A DNA stretch of 64,000 bases, taken from the NCBI GenBank assembly GCA_020137815.1, contig CM035355.1, forward strand, positions 3,082,847-3,146,846, read 5' to 3'. Numbering within the stretch: the stretch's first letter is position 1; each line of letters opens with the position of its first letter. Both the position numbers and the translations under genes were made by a program. The stretch comes from Hormiphora californensis. Its lineage: Eukaryota; Ctenophora; Tentaculata; Cydippida; Pleurobrachiidae. Below, in pieces: positions 23,111 through 35,655 of the stretch. The notes below the pieces were generated by a model, which searched no databases, was not told the origin of the DNA, and worked only from the letters and a program-made list of their open reading frames with translations.

Positions 23111-26100
23111 ATGGTTGGTTTTCGTTCCACCTTGATGAGCCTCTTTAAAAAGGTCTTTAAGATTCTTCTTTGTTCTGAGCTTTTTCGGAAATATATCGTC
23201 TTTAGATGGGTGAGTGTGAAAGAGAGTGAGAGAAAAAGGAAGAGATAGAGAGAAGGAGAAGGAGAGAGAGAAAGAGTCCCAATAACTTCAACTAAATTAT
23301 TGTTCAGCTTGGTATCAAGGCTGATGATAGTTTACAGACTTCCCCAGAGCGACCCTTGTTACATTCTGTTGTCAAGGTAACATTCCCTCCTTAGTAACCA
23401 CATTCCCTCCTGAGTAACAACATTCCCTCCTTAGTAACCACATTCCCTCCTTAGTAACCACATTCCCTCCCTATAGCAACCACATTCCCTCCCTAGCAAC
23501 CAACCCTGATCCAACTAATAACCCCTGATATCTCCAGGCTAAAGGTCGGGTTTACCATTTACCAGCGTTTGCCAACCAGTACCGTATAGACACCCTCCAA
23601 CCACTGCGGCCAAGTGATGTTGTGGTGGTTACATACCCCAAATCAGGGACCCACCTGTGTAGTTACATTGTAAAGTTACTAGCTGAACCTAGACAGAAGA
23701 TAATGCCAGATAGAATGATGTTACCTTTCCTAGAGATGATGCCCCAGGTAGTTGGGGAATTTTTTTAGCAGATATCACGTGATTAGTTCCCAGATATCAC
23801 GTGATTAGTTCTCAGATATCACGTGATTAGTTCTCAGATATCACGTGATATTAGTTCTCAGATATCACGTGATATTAGTTCTCAGGTATCCAGTGGATTC
23901 CCTTGGTAACTCCCATGTTAAACAAGGAGATGAAACTGGGGGGTTGGAGTTACCTCATATCTCAGTACGGCAAATAATATCTTTGTATCAGAATTCTCAG
24001 AATGAACAGTTGGGCTATAGCAGTTGATCACGTCATATTAATTGTTATCACGTGATTAGTTCTCAGATATCACGTGATTAGTTCTCAGATATCACGTGAT
24101 TAGTTCTCAGATATCACGTGATTAGTTCTCAGATATCACGTGATTAGTTCTCAGATATCACGTGATTAGTTCTCAGATATCACGTGATTAGTTCTCAGAT
24201 ATCACGTGATTAGTTCTCAGATATCACGTGATTAGTTCTCAGATATCACGCGATTAGTTCTCAGATATCACGTGATTAGTTCTCAGATATCACGTGATTA
24301 GTTCTTAGATATCACGTGATTAGTTCTCAGATATCACGTGATTAGTTCTCAGATGTCACGTGATTAGTTCTCAGATATCACGTGATTAGTTCTTAGATAT
24401 CACGTGATTAGTTCTCAGATATCACGTGATTAGTTCTCAGATGTCACGTGATTAGTTCTCAGATATCACGTGATTAGTTCTCAGATATCACGTGATTAGT
24501 TCTCAGATATCACGTGATTAGTTCTCAGATATCACGTGATTAGCACGTGATTAGAGAGTGGTGTATCATTTACCAGTTTCATTCATAGTGTAGTGTGGCC
24601 CAGGGCCCTGTAGTGGCTTAATTAAATGAGTTACCGAATACAAATGACTAGCAGATAATATTGATTCTTCCTGCTAGGTGAGGATTGATGCAGTACCAAA
24701 TGATGTTATCCGATATTTCAAGTCTCACCTTCCTTTTGATCTACTACCTATCACACCCCAGGTACCCCCAACTGCTATAGTTTTTTATTTAACGAAATCC
24801 ATTAGTCACTAAATTTTCGAATCATGTAAATATTTTTATTTTTGGTCGAATAAACATAATTCATTTACATACGTGTATTCTGTTCTACAATATCCATTGA
24901 TAGGAATACAGTTCATTTTTTTTGACAGAAAACTCACTCCGAACATCTTGAGTTCCCTGTATGAAAAGTTGGTTCCAGAGAACTGTTTTAAACTGTTATT
25001 GGTGCTGGCATGAAATAAAGCATACACCAGGTGGAGCCGCTAGTACTTTTGGATGAATTATAAGAGTCGATTACATGTCAATACCTTGTTGGGCGGTGCG
25101 CTCGAAACACAGTCTAGCTAGGCAATCAATACCCTACAAACACGATTACAACAATGCTATTCAATAGCAGAGACTGTGTTTTCATTTGAAATGACCTGTT
25201 GGCTCCTTCTTCCGTTCTTTTATCGATTAGACACTCAGAGAACTTGCCAATCGCAACGTGTACGATCTCAGGATATATTGAATCGTCAAATAATATGTCA
25301 CCTGACCTGTAGATTTCATTCAGAAACTCGATCATGGTGTCAGTGCTAAATTGGCGCTTTGACCGTCCACCGGCAGCTGCTGTTTTCATGACTTTCTCCC
25401 TCATCCCATCCCAAACTGGGGCACCGTCACATTGATCAGACTTGGAGGTTAGTGCACATAGCACTGATTGTGCAAAATCAACAAGAGGCAAGGGATCTTT
25501 GATAAAATCGTTGATCGTTTGCTTCAGCAGAAATTCACGTCCACATGTTTTTGTCGTTGATTTTCGGGCCAAGGCAAATCTGATGAGTGATTTTGTATAA
25601 TCTTGCTTATCGAAACAAAACCTTTGTTTGTTAACTTCCGCAAAGAATTTCACAGTAGGATCACCAATCACTTGATCAGACCATTCAACATCCCCCGTGC
25701 AAAGATATTCCTTGACGAATCTTACTAAGAACTGCCTTTGTTGTTGGTTGAGACTCCTTGAAGATACCTGTCCTGTCAGAATTACCACCAAGCATAATGT
25801 GGTGAATAGGGCCATCATTCTATAGATGTGTTTAGTTTTAAATTTAATAAAGTAAACTTTAAAAACTTGCCAGTGTCCCTGTTGAGTGTTGCAGCAAAAG
25901 ATAAAACATTTATTTTGTACCAATATGAAATCACATTATAAGGAATAACACGACGCGATAATATAAGTACGAACTCTGAGTAATATATAGTGGCTCTTGA
26001 GCTGAAAGTGAACAGCTGCCTTTTACTATAATCGTTTTTAGAATCCCGGCCTTACTCGGGGATTACTCGGTTTTTACTCCCCACCTGTCCCTACTATAAT

Positions 26101-27458
26101 CGTGGTTATTACTCAGGAATCAGGTGGCATATCATATATGCTGAGAGTGTTCAGTTATTTACTTTTAGTATTTTCTTCATAACTATCTACTCATCTTGGA
26201 CCTGTCTGGCGCCGCGACCCATCTGAGCGCACTGTCGCCCAATTTGAGAATCAAATGGGGTATGGCGCCGTCATACAGTCTTGGACGGGTCAAAATCAAA
26301 GTACACATTTAGGAAATACCATAGATTCGATCCAAAAAAGTATGTAATATATGAGAACGTGCACTATGTTGCCAGACCAACCGAAAGGAACCGAACCCCT
26401 GAACTAGTACATACCGTACTTTCGTCGTAGCCACGGAACGTCTATCTGAACCTCTTTACCATCCCCCCACCCAGGCCCAAACACCACAAAACGACCCTCC
26501 ACGTCTAACACCGATACATTTTCCTCCAGAATAAAGTGGTATTCTGTCTGCGAGACCCCCTTGATATTTGTCTCTCCTACTACAAATTCACCAAGACTCT
26601 TGACATCCTCACCGGTCAGTTAACCAACTATTGTATTTTGTTAGAGAGTTAGCACTAAACACAGTGTTTATTCAGCAACCACTAAAACAATAACCACTCT
26701 GTCCCTCTAGGTACCGTTAACCACGTCCCTGTCCCTCTAGGTCCCGTTACCCTCTCCTTTGACGAGTGGTTTGAGGATTTTATAGCGGGTTACCAGTGCT
26801 ACGGCGACTGGTTCGATTATATTCTTCCCTATTGGCAGAGTAACCTACCTAATATACTGATTATAACATACGAAGGTAATAAAACGGGGTTGTACATTTA
26901 GCAGGGAAGTTTTTTTGGGGCCTGGGGGAGAGTGCTCCCGTATTAAAACCTTGATCCCGAGAAGTTATAATCATAATCGTGGAAAATAGTGTACTCAAAT
27001 ATCAAACAATTTGATAATACCCGATAGAAATTCTGAGTGAACCGGAGCTAACGATTGGAAAGATTGGGAAATTTCTCGGATTTGCACCAACACCGGCCGA
27101 GATATTGGAGATAAGAGAGAAAATCCGCTTTGGAAATATGAAAAAGGTAGATCCTCCTTTTCATTTGTAAAACTAATGTACTTGCTTATATCCAGTAAAA
27201 TTTAGAATTTAATTTACCTTACCGTGCTCGACCCTCACCGCACCCTCTTGTAAAACTAAAGGAGGGTTAGAATATATATTTACCCCCTCCCCACTGCAGG
27301 AGATGATCTCTAAGGGTACTGCCCAGGCAGCCAACATTATGGGATCAGGGAAGAGTGGAAGGGGACGAGACTCCCTGACTGACAGGCAGATGAGGTTGTT
27401 TACCGAGAAATTCAGGGCAAAGACAGCCGGGACTGGGTTCAACTTGTACAAATATTAG
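23111..27458 (+). CDS. Cytosolic-type sulfotransferase (SULT family)
   Basis: Exons: 23111-23209, 23308-23376, 23538-23747, 24678-24761, 26530-26614, 26711 or 26741-26875, 27028-27146 and 27300-27458. It transfers sulfate from PAPS to hydroxyl or amine groups. The 5'-phosphosulfate loop TYPKSGT, the catalytic-His segment [11 protein letters not shown] and the 3'-phosphate site [18 protein letters not shown] are all present, followed by [14 protein letters not shown]. The C-terminal PAPS loop region appears as [10 protein letters not shown]. Exon 1 adds a basic, hydrophobic leader ([18 protein letters not shown]) that is unusual for cytosolic SULTs and could anchor it to membranes. Exon 6 has two in-frame acceptors 30 bp apart. 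The intron at 24762-26529 contains an antisense gene. Substrate cannot be told. Confidence 0.88.
23377..23505. repeat. Short tandem repeat CATTCCCTCCTTAGTAACCA
   Basis: About six 20-21 bp units with small changes fill the intron between sulfotransferase exons 2 and 3. Confidence 0.9.
23770..24545. repeat. 22 bp minisatellite carrying the palindrome ATCACGTGAT
   Basis: The unit GATATCACGTGATTAGTTCTCA repeats about five times at 23770-23888 and about 23 times at 24046-24545, in sulfotransferase intron 3. Nearly every unit holds the E-box CACGTG inside a 10 bp palindrome. The array is split at 23889-24046 by a truncated copy of the MITE present at 50361-50758. Confidence 0.95.
23889..24046. mobile_element. 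Truncated MITE copy inside the minisatellite
   Basis: CCAGTGGATTCCCTTGGTAA through CATATTAATTGTTA is nearly identical to 50603-50760, the right half of the element at 50361-50758. Only the right terminus is present. The repeat array continues on both sides, so the insertion came after, or interrupted, array growth. Confidence 0.85.
25126..25818 (-). CDS. Small secreted or surface Cys-containing protein, intronless, nested antisense
   Basis: About 230 codons from the tandem ATGs at 25818/25815. The start is chosen because it begins a clear signal peptide, [20 protein letters not shown]. The mature part has six cysteines (LCTG, FCFD, KTCGR, VLCAL, DQCDG, SECLI) and a dibasic stretch GGRSKRQF that suits furin-type cleavage. 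The C-terminus is hydrophobic ([14 protein letters not shown]), which could be a GPI signal or membrane anchor. The family is not recognised. The frame extends upstream of the chosen start without a stop, but that part looks non-coding. It lies entirely inside a sulfotransferase intron on the opposite strand. Confidence 0.75.
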   Translation of the reverse strand: MMALFTTLCLVVILTGQVSSRSLNQQQRQFLVRFVKEYLCTGDVEWSDQVIGDPTVKFFAEVNKQRFCFDKQDYTKSLIRFALARKSTTKTCGREFLLKQTINDFIKDPLPLVDFAQSVLCALTSKSDQCDGAPVWDGMREKVMKTAAAGGRSKRQFSTDTMIEFLNEIYRSGDILFDDSIYPEIVHVAIGKFSECLIDKRTEEGANRSFQMKTQSLLLNSIVVIVFVGY

Positions 27459-27663
27459 CTGCTGCCGGCTGAGGAAATAACAATTGAGTGGATAGGATGT
27501 TTGAACTTTTATTGCTTGATTAATCGAATATGTTTACATTCTTTATCTTATTTTAAAGCGATGGTCTGGATGGTTCTATGTGAACAAAATTAATGTCCAA
27601 TAACATCTGGGTTCCTGTTATTCACAAATCAACACAAGATCCCTCCCTATCAGCTAGCAATAT
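27459..27663 (+). promoter_or_regulatory. 205 bp spacer between sulfotransferase and GFOD-like genes, with splice acceptor at the next start
   Basis: Only 205 bp separate the stop and start codons of two same-strand genes. Just before the second ATG (27664) is a pyrimidine tract and acceptor, CCCTCCCTATCAG, with a further AG 4 bp later. This could be a trans-splice site of a polycistronic unit or the end of a 5'UTR intron. Confidence 0.45.
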
Positions 27664-30573
27664 ATGGCGCCCAAAGGATGCGGGCTAGTACAGAAACCCG
27701 TTGTCTACATATACGGTACGGGGTGGGGTTCTATAATTGCAGAACTCCTTGTGTTACAAGGGTTTGAGATAGCTGGAATGTGGAGTTATGATGAGCTAGA
27801 GTTGGAGAGGTTGAGGACTAAACTTAATATCGGGTAATTGTCCCTACTCACGAAATACCCTGAACTGGGCCGAAACTACACTGTCAACAGTGTATTGTGC
27901 GAGAAGGACCAATCATTTTGTATGCCATCTTGTGAGTTGTGTTCTCACTCTGATACCCCTCGCACTTTCCATTTCTAATCAATTGATCCCCGAAGTCCCA
28001 ACAGCCCTTTCAATATCTACAGATACTGTACAATGGATAAGGATGAGCTGCTAAGCTACCAAAACACACACCGGAGTAGGTCCAGTGTAGTGTGGATAGC
28101 AACACCTCCCTTCCAACTGGCTTACATTGCTAAAGAGATCCTGACTTTATCAAACAATATTGTAGTAGAGACACCGGGAGGTAGGTGTCAGGGTGGTGTG
28201 GTGGGAGACAGGGGGAGGTAGGTGAAATGGGAAGAGGGAAGAGGTAGGAGAAAGGGGAGAGGGCCGAGAGGTTGGTAAGGGGGAAGGTGCAGAAGGGAGA
28301 AGGAAGAGATGAGGTATAGTTATTTCAACCTCCTTCACTTATGTTATCAGTTACACCACCTCCCCGACAGCGTCCAGTGTTGCAGAAGCTGAGGAGCTGT
28401 ATAACGGTGCGTCCCAGTTCGCTACGTGGCTGTGTACGTGCCCCTACCAGCTCAGATACCTACCTGATGTGATTAGAATGAGGGACCTGATCAACGAACA
28501 GAGCTGTGGACTTGTCACCAGTGTCGAGGTAGGTTGGGGTGGGGAACAATGGGGCGGAGGGGGGACAATGAGGTTGATCTTTACTCTTTAGTTGATACTT
28601 TCAAATTTCAATTCCCATCGCTTTTCTAAATTCCTCCTCTTGTTCTAGGTGCGACTCCACTGTAACAAGACTAAGGTTTGCGGCTCTAAGTACAGTTGGA
28701 AGTATGATAAGAGCAGGTGTGGGGGAGCACTAAACATGTTTGGGTGTCACATAATTGATATACTCAACTACCTCCTAAATGAAAAGGTATTGATAGTTAC
28801 TATATCATTCATTTTGCGTGTTCGGTGCGTCCTCTACTACTTTCGAAAAGGTCATCCTCCAGACGCAGCAATCACCAACAAACATCATTCAGTGTGTGTT
28901 TAGTAAATAAATAACGAGGAAAATGATTACTTGAACCAACATTATTAAACTCCAACCCCACCTAAATTATGCACTATATTGTGTACTACTAACACATTGA
29001 ACCCTGCCCCAGGTTGAATCAGTGTTTGGTTCCCAGGAGTGTTTAATGAAACAGAATCTGGATGAGATTCACTCAGTAACAGCGGATACTGTGTGTAACT
29101 TTGATCTGAAATATCATCAGAGGTCGGCCAAGAAGACGTTCCTGGATGATAGTGTTGTCGCATGGGTGAGTGTAACTTGTTGTATGGGTGTTACATGTAG
29201 CCTGAGTAATACATATTATAAGTGTTATATTAGTAACGACGCCGTTTTTGTGAAAGCTGGGATCAGTTTGGTTATAGAGGGAGCTCCCGGGAGGGGGGTA
29301 TTTGGTCGAACATTCAACAATTGTCTGTCTACCTTTTTTCTCATTCTATAAATCATAATGGCAGTTAATAACCGCCCCCCCTTCTGTCAGGTGCATATCA
29401 ACATGTGTTATCCTGACACGATATTTGAGCAGCGTATAACGGTCCTGACCACAGAGTGTGCACTTGTGTTAGAGAACAGTACTCTCTCAATTACACCTTT
29501 CGAGTAAGTAGCACGGAGAGAAAACCCTTTCTATGGGTAGTGATCGTTCAGGAATGGCAGATTTACCGATCAAATCGCGATTGGATATCGGGCATATTAA
29601 GTTATTAAATCACGATTTAGCTGGCGTTTTTCGTTATCAATTGGTTAGCCACTCCATAACAGTTCCCACAAGTTAATAGTTCCTAGATATTCCTTACCAC
29701 ACATTTCCCAGGGACCACCCTCAGCACGCGGACCTAGTTGGAACCCTCACCCGCCACCACCAGCCCCTATTGGAGGGTCTAGAAACGGACCCTGGGCAAC
29801 CTGCACCTTACATACTGGGAATGAAACATTTCATAGCAAAACTGCCATCATTTATCGCTAAACTGCCCTCTCGACTACCCGCACCATCTGATGAGTGAGT
29901 TATCAAATCAGTTAGTAAATAAATCAATTAGTAAGGTATCGGAGCCCCATTTTATGCCCTGAATGGGAAGTTTTACTGTACCTGATAATTCCTTCACCAA
30001 TGTGTTCCCAAGGGTCTCTACTAACACCACAGAAAACCCTAAAATCGGGTAAGCGGTGCAACACCTTCATTTCCGGGTTATTGTGCATGCGCACCATGTG
30101 CGTTGGGCGAGAAACTGAAAATCGTAAAAATCTGAGTTTTGGACCCGTAAATTATCTACCCCGACCGGAAACATCGTGTTAGTGGGAGTAGAGCATGTCA
30201 GATTTGCTAATGAGATAATTACATAATTAGTGGACTAATTATCGACAATTCTTAAAAATTGGAGTTTGGATCCGGAAAATGACCATACCCGGTAACCCTC
30301 AGAGCCTACTAAATAACCCTCCCAGATATACGTGTTAGTTTCAAGTCTCTGTGTCTATTCCAAATTGTGTGACTCTGTTGTTAATCCTTTCTTCCTCCCA
30401 GGAGTGGACCTAAAACTGGACTAGATTCCCTGCAACACATAATGAAGGTGATGAAGTTAATTAGGGAATCGAGCGAGAAGAAGACTCGGATGTATGTGAA
30501 AGAGAGAAAGTACACGGTGAATGACAAGAAAAACAATCACACGAAGAGTGTGCGATCATCGAAGAATCCATGA
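27664..30573 (+). CDS. GFOD1/2-like Gfo/Idh/MocA oxidoreductase
   Basis: Eight exons: 27664-27833, 28005-28184, 28351-28528, 28649-28786, 29013-29165, 29391-29503, 29712-29894 and 30402-30573. Phases agree. The N-terminal Rossmann NAD(P) site is VVYIYGTGWGSIIAELL. VVWIATPPFQLAYIAKEI is the strand-helix that binds cofactor in this family. The second domain has KYSWKYDKSRCGGALNMFGC followed by HIIDILNYLLNEKVESVFG, which aligns with the GFOD1/2 segment around KKYNW...GGGGLH. GFOD proteins are glucose-fructose oxidoreductase-domain proteins; GFOD2 has been linked to extracellular matrix, and the substrate is uncertain. Here the usual signal-like start is absent and the C-terminus is basic (SVRSSKNP). 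The gene lies 205 bp after the sulfotransferase. Confidence 0.8.
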
Positions 30574-31332
<759 letters not shown>

Positions 31333-31618
31333 TGGGAACAGAGATAGCGAGAGAGAATTGTCTGACGATAATAATTTGCCCCTGCGTGATTCTCTATATA
31401 TCATGCAGTAGAGGTGCACCACTTAACCTTTACTTCTCAGTTTTACTTTGTACCGTTGTATCATGGGCCTATTTCTCAAGGATCAAGGAAAAAGTGCCAG
31501 GTTTCTGATTCTGATCCTGATCTCATTCTCAGATTTGCTGACAAATAGATGGAACTGGAGGTTGGAACTCAAGTGCTAAACATGTATTGTGTTAATTATA
31601 CCAAAACTAATTAAAATT

Positions 31619-31775
31619 AGTAGGCCGGAAAGGTTGCCCTATGATTTGAGCTACCTTTGCCACTGTAACATTCACGGGGTAGAGACAGGGTACAGATGCA
31701 TCGTCCTATCTTCAAAAGGGGAATGTACCGGTACCAAAGGTAGCTCAAATCATGGGCAACCTTTCCGGCCTACAA
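31619..31775. mobile_element. 157 bp MITE-like inverted repeat
   Basis: TAGGCCGGAAAGGTTGCCC followed by TATGATTTGAGCTACCTTTG at the left is matched by its near-perfect complement ending GGCCTA at 31775, giving about 40 bp arms around a loop of about 75 bp. There is no convincing target duplication beyond TA. Confidence 0.8.
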
Positions 31776-31814
31776 TTTAATAGTTTTGTATAATTTGCAC
31801 ATTTTTGGGAATCC

Positions 31815-32950
31815 ATTTGTGTAGGCAAGGGGGGGCCCCCGGGGAGAATTTGGAGTGGATTTTGGGGTTTTTAACCCCCCTTTTACTGGTTAGAAAAAAG
31901 GGGGAAAAAAAAGGGGCCCCCCAAAAAAAAGGACTTAAAAAACCCCAAAAGAGAAAAAGGGGAAAAAGGGGGAAAGGGGGGGGAAAATGAAAAGGGAAAA
32001 GAAAAGGGGGGGAAAAAGGGGGGAAAAGGGGGGGGGGGAAGAAAAACAAAAAAAAACAAAAAGAGGGGGGATTTTAAAAAAGGGGGGGGAAGGGAGAAAA
32101 GAAAGGGGTTTTCCCCAAACAAAAAAGGCTATTTTTACCCCCTTTTTCGGGGGTTCCCCTTAAAATTTTGGTTTTTTTTCCCCCCCCCTTTTTTTTTCCC
32201 CCGGGGGTTTTTTTTCTTTTTCCTATCCAACAGGGCCCCCCCCTTTTCCCTTTCTTAAAAAAAGGGGGAAAATTCCCCAAAATTTTAAAATTAAAACGAA
32301 AAAGGGAAATTAAATTTTCCCTATTTTTTTCCCCTTTAAACATGGGCCCAAGGGGAAAACCCGGGGCTTTTTGGGGGGGTTTTGGGAAAAAATTTAATTT
32401 TGGGGGGAAAAATTTGTATTTTTGGAAAAAACCAAAAAAAATGGAAAGGGGGGAAACTAGGGGGGGGTTTTCCCCCAAAAATTGGGTAAAAGATTAAAAA
32501 GGGTTTTTCCCAAAATTTCCCACAGATTTTGGGCTCCCCGGGGTTAAATTTTTTTAAAAATTTGGAAAAAAAAAAAAAGGGGGGGGTTTTTTAAAAGAAA
32601 AAAGGGGGGTTTTAAACCCCAAATTTTAAAAAAATTCCCCATTATTTGCAAATCAATTATGATTAAAAAGTTTGGAAAGGGGCCCAAAGGGGGGGAAAAA
32701 AAAAAAGGGGGGAAAAAAAGGGGGGAAAACCCCGGGGGAAAAAAATTTTTTTTAAACACCCCCCGTTTAAACAACTTGGGGAAAAAAATTTTTTTTTTTT
32801 TGGGGGAATTTTTTAATCCCGGCCGGGGCCCCTTTTTAAACCCGTTTAAGGGGATTTTTAAGGGAAGGGGGGGTTTTAAAAACCCTTTAAAATTTAAGCT
32901 TAAATTTTCCCAAAAACCCCGCCCTTTACACCCCTTTTAATTTTTTTAAA
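31815..32950. other. Homopolymer-stretched sequence, probably low-quality base calls
   Basis: About 1.1 kb is built almost only of runs of 3-9 identical bases (GGGG, AAAAA, CCCC, TTTT in every order), unlike anything else in the window. It starts and stops abruptly beside repeats. This pattern is typical of poor trace or consensus quality, not biology. Long Phe/Pro/Gly/Lys frames across it should be ignored. Confidence 0.85.
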
Positions 32951-32964
32951 AAAACCCAAGGGAG

Positions 32965-33132
32965 AGGAAGAGAGAGAGAGAGAGAGTGTGGGAAGGAGAG
33001 AGAGAGGAGAGAGAGAGAGAAGAGAGAGAGAGAGTGAGAGAGAGAGAGCGAGAGAGAGAGACGAGAGAGAGAGAGAGAGACGAGGAGAGAAGAAGAGAGA
33101 GAGGAGAGAGAGAGATGAGGTGAGGGAACGAG

Positions 33133-33220
<88 letters not shown>
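32965..33220. repeat. (GA)n microsatellite, imperfect then pure
   Basis: Imperfect GA with AGAGG and ACGAG steps to about 33130, then pure GA to 33220. Confidence 0.96.
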
Positions 33221-33222
<2 letters not shown>

Positions 33223-34811
33223 ACTACCCCAACATTTATGATCATGTTCCACGGCAATGTGGATATTTTACCCACAGGAATGCTAATTCCAAAAAGATCG
33301 AGCGAGAAAATACTGTTTTAGAGAGAGAGAAAAGATAGAGATAAAATTCTCCTTCTCCTCCTGGGATTTATAACAATGATCCCTGACCCCTAATCGTTTT
33401 CGTAGTGCGTCTTTGCGTCTACATCTCTCTGTCTCTCCATCGCCATCGTCAACAGCTTGATATGATACGAGATAGAAGAAGCTTGGAGTTGGAAAATGAG
33501 AGAGAGGTGGAAAATGGAAGCAGCCAGCTCTCTCATTCCCTCCTACAGCTAGCTATCTCTTCTCCATATCTATCTCTCCTCCCTATCTATCTCTCCTCCA
33601 TATCTCCTATTATACTAGCTCCTGACAACATTTGTTGTGTGATCAATTGAGTGTATTGGCAATACATTGCTTGTCAATGCCCTGCAACCTAACCTCTGTA
33701 CTCTCTCGGCCTCTGTTCTCTTTGCAGAGCTCTGGGCAACTCGCCATCAACCTACTGAGACAAGATAATGCTTTCTGCTACTCATCTCTGTCTCCAGTCT
33801 CGACTAAACTGTGCTACTTCCCGACCCCTTTCGCTGTCTCAATTTCAGTAATTTTCTCTGCACTTGTCATTTCTTGTTAATTATCTTCGTGGTATGACTG
33901 CAGACTGATGAGAATAGCTTTTCTTTGATATGAAATTTAATTTCATACTTCTTCCCTAAGAACCCAAGGAGCATAGTCTTTTTTAAGTATTAGCACACAA
34001 CTGCACCTATCACTGCTTCTAGAACCTGCAAAGTCACAAGTTCCCTATCTGTCTAGCTGCTCCCAGTTTTTATCACAGCTCATTATGCGGCCTCAGTAGC
34101 ATGTTGGTCCTAGTTATGCGGCCTCGAGGTATGTGCATTTGTCACAAGATGAAGAGAGGGAAAAACATTCGACATACATCTGTCTTACATGGGACAGTGA
34201 TCCGGTTACATATATGGGGTGCAGCTCTTTATAATTAAATATTAATAATAGAACATTGACTTTTTACATAGTTCCCTTTGATCTCTCTCTCTGGGTGCAC
34301 TCATCTGTAACTTGCTGGTAACTCTGCTGTGATCCCGTGACCCCCCTCTTTATATAAATAGGGTTATTGAATAAAGGGTTAAATATAGAATGCAGGTTCT
34401 ATAGGGGGGTCTTATGTGAAAAGGTGTAAAAGTATCCCATATTAATTTATCTGCGTCATAATAATGCGGTGTTTCCTTTTCTATTCAGTTATATAGATCA
34501 TCTTTCTCTCTCTATCTCTCTTTCTCTCCCTCGCTATATCTCTCTTTAAAAGTACCTAGATCATTCCATGTCCTCTATTCCAACTACTGTCATTTGTATT
34601 ATGGTGTCAATTTGATTTTCTCACCTCCTATCTTGGTCTTGTGTGAGCGTGGTCATACATTACATAGCAGATCGCAGTTAGGGACCCCCACACCCCACCC
34701 CCCCCACCCCTCTCTACTCTCTTGCTGTATATGCTTGTAGGGCATTAATCAATATAAATAGCGCCCACCAGTTAAATCTAGCTTTGCCAATGACAGATTA
34801 ATTGTCCAAGA
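33221..34811. other. Spacer with CT-rich patches, no gene seen
   Basis: Mostly A/T-rich unique sequence with small CT-rich patches (33400-33620, 34500-34545). Short frames at 33405-33880 have no domain features. Confidence 0.55.
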
Positions 34812-34910
34812 TGTTTTCATCAAAACGCAAATTCAGTGTGACAATTGTGAGTCTGTTGAGTCGTGCAGATAGGAGGAAATCCAGTTCCGCATCTTACAAT
34901 GCAACTCAGG
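34812..34910 (+). CDS. Possible alternative first exon of the arylsulfatase gene
   Basis: ATG opens a 33-codon frame (MFSSKRKFSVTIVSLLSRAD through SYNATQ) ending exactly at CAG|GTAACT, phase 0. Phase 0 matches the acceptor at about 36313 of the arylsulfatase, so it could encode an alternative basic cytoplasmic start. It may equally be a chance frame. Confidence 0.35.
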
Positions 34911-34928
34911 TAACTACATATTCGGAGT

Positions 34929-35264
<336 letters not shown>

Positions 35265-35402
35265 GGAAGCCGAAGGTCAGAGAGACTAGCTAACTATGCT
35301 GCGAGGATCCTCCTCGAGGAAAAGTTTAATACTCATCATACCCGGTTATAGTCATTGTCAGAGATTGAGGAGGGAAGGAAGGGGTAATACGTTGGTATCT
35401 AT

Positions 35403-35527
<125 letters not shown>

Positions 35528-35655
35528 CCCCATCTCCTCTCCACCCTCTCAAGTGCTTTAGTAGTGTAATAACACTACTCCAGCTCACTTTATTACTGCA
35601 GCACCCTTCCATCATTCCTTTTTTTGCTTTAATACCCCTCTCGCTTGTATCTTGA

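Noticed and set aside
23770-24545. CRISPR-like regular repeats
   Set aside because: Units are contiguous with no unique spacers, and the genome is eukaryotic; this is a minisatellite. The same holds for 39855-40445, 56592-56745 and 61338-61485.
31777-32940. Several Phe/Pro/Lys/Gly-rich frames of 60-134 codons
   Set aside because: They lie in the homopolymer-stretched block that looks like sequencing error.
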